Assembly (NCBI GenBank): GCA_902514225.1
Contig: CABXPN010000044.1
Coordinates: 1-8,234 of the forward strand
Source of the DNA: an uncultured Bacteroidota bacterium
Lineage (GTDB): Bacteria; Bacteroidota; Bacteroidia; Flavobacteriales; BACL11
Direction: 5' to 3'
DNA: 8,234 bases
The notes under the pieces were generated by a model. It had not been told where the DNA came from. It did no database searches and was given only the letters and a program-made list of their open reading frames with translations. Position numbers and translations under genes: made by a program. Shown here in pieces: positions 7,401 through 8,234 of this stretch (positions are counted from its first letter, which is position 1; every line of letters starts with the position of its first letter).

Positions 7401-8234
7401 AAATGGAGGAGGTGGAGCTAGTGATATTAGACATGGAGATACCACACTGAACCATAGAGTTATTGTTGCAGGTGGAGGTGGTGGTGGTGGAGAAGATCCT
7501 AATGATTCATATAGTTCTGGTTGTGGATTGTATGGAATATCTCCAAACAATTATAAAACTGGATCTCAAACTGCAGGAGGTACTGGTAACTCAAATGGTG
7601 GGTATGGAGGTTTTGGTTATGGTGGATCTACTAATCTTGCTGATGGAGGTGGAGGTGGAGGTGGTTATTATGGAGGTGGAACAAATGCTGGTAATTATTA
7701 CAATGACGCGCAAGGAGGAGGTGGTGGTTCTTCATATGTAGGTGGAGTTACAGATAGTTCTATGAACTTCTGGTACCCTGCAACTAACGCTATACGTTCA
7801 GGCCATGGTCAAGTAATTCTTAATTATGATGTACCTGCATTTGGATCAATAGATACAATAATTGCATGTGATAGTTATACATGGATAGATGGAATAACAT
7901 ATACTTCTAACAATAATACAGCAACTCAGACGCTTACAAATGTTGCAGGATGCGATAGTATAATTTTACTTAACTTAACTATACATACTTATGATTCTAT
8001 TGTCTCTAATGTTAATATATGTGATAGTTACAGTTTTAATGGAACAACTTATGATAGTAGTGGCACTTATATTTATTCTTCTACAAATACTCATGGATGT
8101 GATTCTACTTATATATTAAATTTAGTTATAAATCAGTCTAATGATTCTTACACAACTATTACATCCTGTGATAGTTTGTTGTGGAATGATTCTATATATA
8201 CACAAAGTGGTATTTACACCTATAATGGACTTTT
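4411..8234 (+). CDS. Giant secreted multidomain surface protein (Ig/PKD-like, Cys-pair repeats, ALK-type glycine-rich domain), 3' end missing
   Basis: The frame runs without a stop from ATG 4411 to the right edge, giving 1274 residues. A signal peptide (MLKNKFLLSLILTIVFN...KSQ) ends near residue 23. Order by eye: four beta-rich Ig-like segments (24-106, 107-190, 191-286, 287-415); a PKD-like domain (416-510) with YYWDFGD at 453-459 and a YTVQL strand; two more PKD-like segments (511-622, 623-746); three Cys-pair repeats (747-890); a glycine-rich domain (903-1140); and at least two and a half more Cys-pair repeats (1146-1274). Most segments begin with a Cys-containing strand such as VCIGDST or NLCQGET, the usual pattern of Bacteroidota adhesin-like proteins. 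It is poor in Lys/Arg and very rich in Ser, Thr, Asn and Asp, as expected for an extracellular protein. Such proteins usually end in a T9SS sorting domain, which would lie beyond the window. A role in adhesion, matrix or gliding is inference; no catalytic motif was recognised. It appears to have its own promoter. Confidence 0.9.
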   Translation, partial: MLKNKFLLSLILTIVFNLEVKSQCFNLTYSSCVVFGDTTELSADNGLSGFWTITDPTGSVITPGFPGNYYNSYDLAFTQLGTYTVEVDQSSTSPSCGVETFTIESYSNPLIIDSLPMNNLCQGETVDLSSFINIANVSVSPISYEFYLNENLMNNWESYLLDSGWTHIDVVVTDGSGCTDTTSLSFTATANAITPPVIIIQDIDSNQNIIKPCGSTSLDFNVLNPDSTFDYSWNIQGNNYLGSSITQSVNAPTTNPGNIESTLSIYDSVSGCTVDFIRNIASVGLGNQIGAGLQTDIVPLCAGNINLLWVENGSNAILDMGPGDTISWEISCGTTVIDTNSWSFLDLSTYLTTHPFMPNEQVAGFPANFPYNSCGCNDPANGTTDQFKIKAVLTSACLSNSVTIATWKTVNDPLQAEFTTEDVCIGDSTEFINSSLSGCDGNTFDSNEDTLRYYWDFGDCSPVIDTFSIANSGNEYPNISHLYDNPGIYTVQLITESYCGTDTVSYPVTVRPNPVLDISATSVCLNDTTKFFANATPASDTTINYICQGSNLNIPIVGGDSLFSYNWSMIDSIDGIYVNGTSSSSADPEFVFYSCGLKLVTLSMNDSTDCQIIDSINVSVHGLPTAILSSPLQNEFFCTGDPLTITDSSNTNSSCPIVIIVEGNPVTLPNSLDTFNINITENFGGFNSIYNQGFSSSPNISEIISTQCDPTSVYNFSYNVTLIVQDDFGCLDTVSSLVTAICDTATSDIFSCITYDWNGQIIDSSGTYYQSFISSYGCDSIHALNVNIYTPDSVYSSITACNSYNWNGQIIDTNGSYVQTLTNYGGCDSTVFLNVTINYSDTSTEYITACDSYTWLNGVTYTVSNDTSSYTYQTINGCDSIVILDLTILSSSNSASYPYLDTFEYTGAPQMFIVPSSVSSVNIQLYGAEGGGRLLSGNTYSGLGGAGAYATGNLAVNPGDTLYIYVGGHGASSMSGLAAGGWNGGGSGFSSSSGEPGNGGGGASDIRHGDTTLNHRVIVAGGGGGGGEDPNDSYSSGCGLYGISPNNYKTGSQTAGGTGNSNGGYGGFGYGGSTNLADGGGGGGGYYGGGTNAGNYYNDAQGGGGGSSYVGGVTDSSMNFWYPATNAIRSGHGQVILNYDVPAFGSIDTIIACDSYTWIDGITYTSNNNTATQTLTNVAGCDSIILLNLTIHTYDSIVSNVNICDSYSFNGTTYDSSGTYIYSSTNTHGCDSTYILNLVINQSNDSYTTITSCDSLLWNDSIYTQSGIYTYNGL
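6649..7080 (+). repeat. Cys-pair repeats R1-R3 of the giant protein
   Basis: Three units of 46-49 residues run head to tail: R1 6649-6786, R2 6787-6933 and R3 6934-7080. The pattern is C-x-x-Y-x-W, NG, a Gly/Ser turn followed by Tyr, then GCDS and a closing LNV/LDL-T-I strand. The two Cys are 26 residues apart in R1 and R2 and 28 in R3, so a disulfide within each unit is likely. R1 and R2 share the exact string WNGQIID. The DNA has drifted at synonymous sites, so the duplication is not recent. Confidence 0.85.
7117..7830 (+). other. ALK/LTK-type glycine-rich domain of the giant protein
   Basis: Residues 903-1140 follow the layout of bacterial glycine-rich domains (Pfam Gly_rich type): an opening FEYTGAPQMFIVPSSV strand, VNIQLYGAEGGG, a GDTLYIYVGG strand, GGGGASDIR, RVIVAGGGGGGG, GGGGGSSYVGG, and a closing GHGQVILNYD strand. 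Two runs of seven glycines are encoded by mixed GGT/GGA triplets at 7471-7491 and 7645-7665. The local DNA is clearly more G-rich than its surroundings. In animal ALK/LTK this domain packs glycine helices into a rigid ligand-binding module; in bacteria it occurs in surface proteins of uncertain role. It lies between Cys-pair repeats R3 and R4. Confidence 0.85.
7846..8234 (+). repeat. Cys-pair repeats R4-R6 of the giant protein, cut by the window edge
   Basis: The repeat array resumes after the glycine-rich domain: R4 7846-7995, R5 7996-8142 and the first part of R6 from 8143. R4 has 28 residues between its two Cys, like R3, while R5 has 26, like R1 and R2. R3 and R4, on either side of the glycine-rich domain, share ACDSYTW, G-[VI]-TYT and GCDSI and match at about 23 of 40 positions. 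The array continues past the window. Confidence 0.85.

Noticed and set aside
7471..7665. Phase-variable microsatellite
   Set aside because: The GGT/GGA runs are triplet-based and interrupted, so slippage would change glycine number without switching the frame.
7296..7741. Proline-rich - strand frame and Val/Glu-rich + strand frame
   Set aside because: Both are shadows of the GGT/GGA-rich codons of the glycine-rich domain in other frames.
6649..8234. CRISPR-like array
   Set aside because: The repeats are in-frame protein repeats of about 147 bases with drifting DNA sequence, not short identical repeats with unique spacers.

Overview
The window looks like a piece of a Bacteroidota chromosome, most likely a flavobacterium-like lineage. 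The evidence is the AT-rich sequence, A-rich leaders without Shine-Dalgarno sites, TAnnTTTG -7 promoter elements, signal peptides ending in Ser-Gln, a type IX secretion (T9SS) C-terminal sorting domain, Bat-type von Willebrand A domains, and a giant secreted protein built from Ig/PKD-like domains and 'CDSYTW...GCDS' repeats. All four genes are on the + strand. The first runs off the left edge and the last off the right edge.

Region 1 (2-2379) holds the 3' part of an O-antigen ligase/polymerase-family (Wzy_C) membrane protein with a C-terminal TPR block. Its stop codon overlaps the ATG of a small secreted protein with an Ig/TIG-like body and a T9SS type A sorting domain. The pair is probably one transcript, closed by a hairpin at 2352-2379.

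Region 2 (2399-4043) holds a diverged intergenic repeat, a TAnnTTTG element placed so close to the ATG that the mRNA may be leaderless, and a 509-residue secreted protein with two different VWA domains. The first VWA resembles BatB and the second BatA. The transmembrane anchors usual for those proteins are missing, and the C-terminal tail resembles the end of BatC. This is the most unusual gene in the window.

Region 3 (4044-4410) is non-coding. It holds a second diverged copy of the intergenic repeat, an 8-bp perfect palindrome, and the likely promoter of the next gene.

Region 4 (4411-8234, open at the right edge) encodes at least 1274 residues of a giant secreted protein. The order is signal peptide, about four Ig-like segments, three PKD-like segments, three Cys-pair repeats, a 238-residue glycine-rich domain of the ALK/LTK type, then further Cys-pair repeats to the edge. 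It is probably a surface adhesin or matrix protein exported by T9SS, but its C-terminus lies outside the window.

The common theme is the cell envelope: a glycan ligase/polymerase, a T9SS cargo, a periplasmic VWA protein and a giant surface protein. No defence system, CRISPR array, intact transposase, rRNA or tRNA gene was seen. All family assignments were made by eye from motifs, without any database search.
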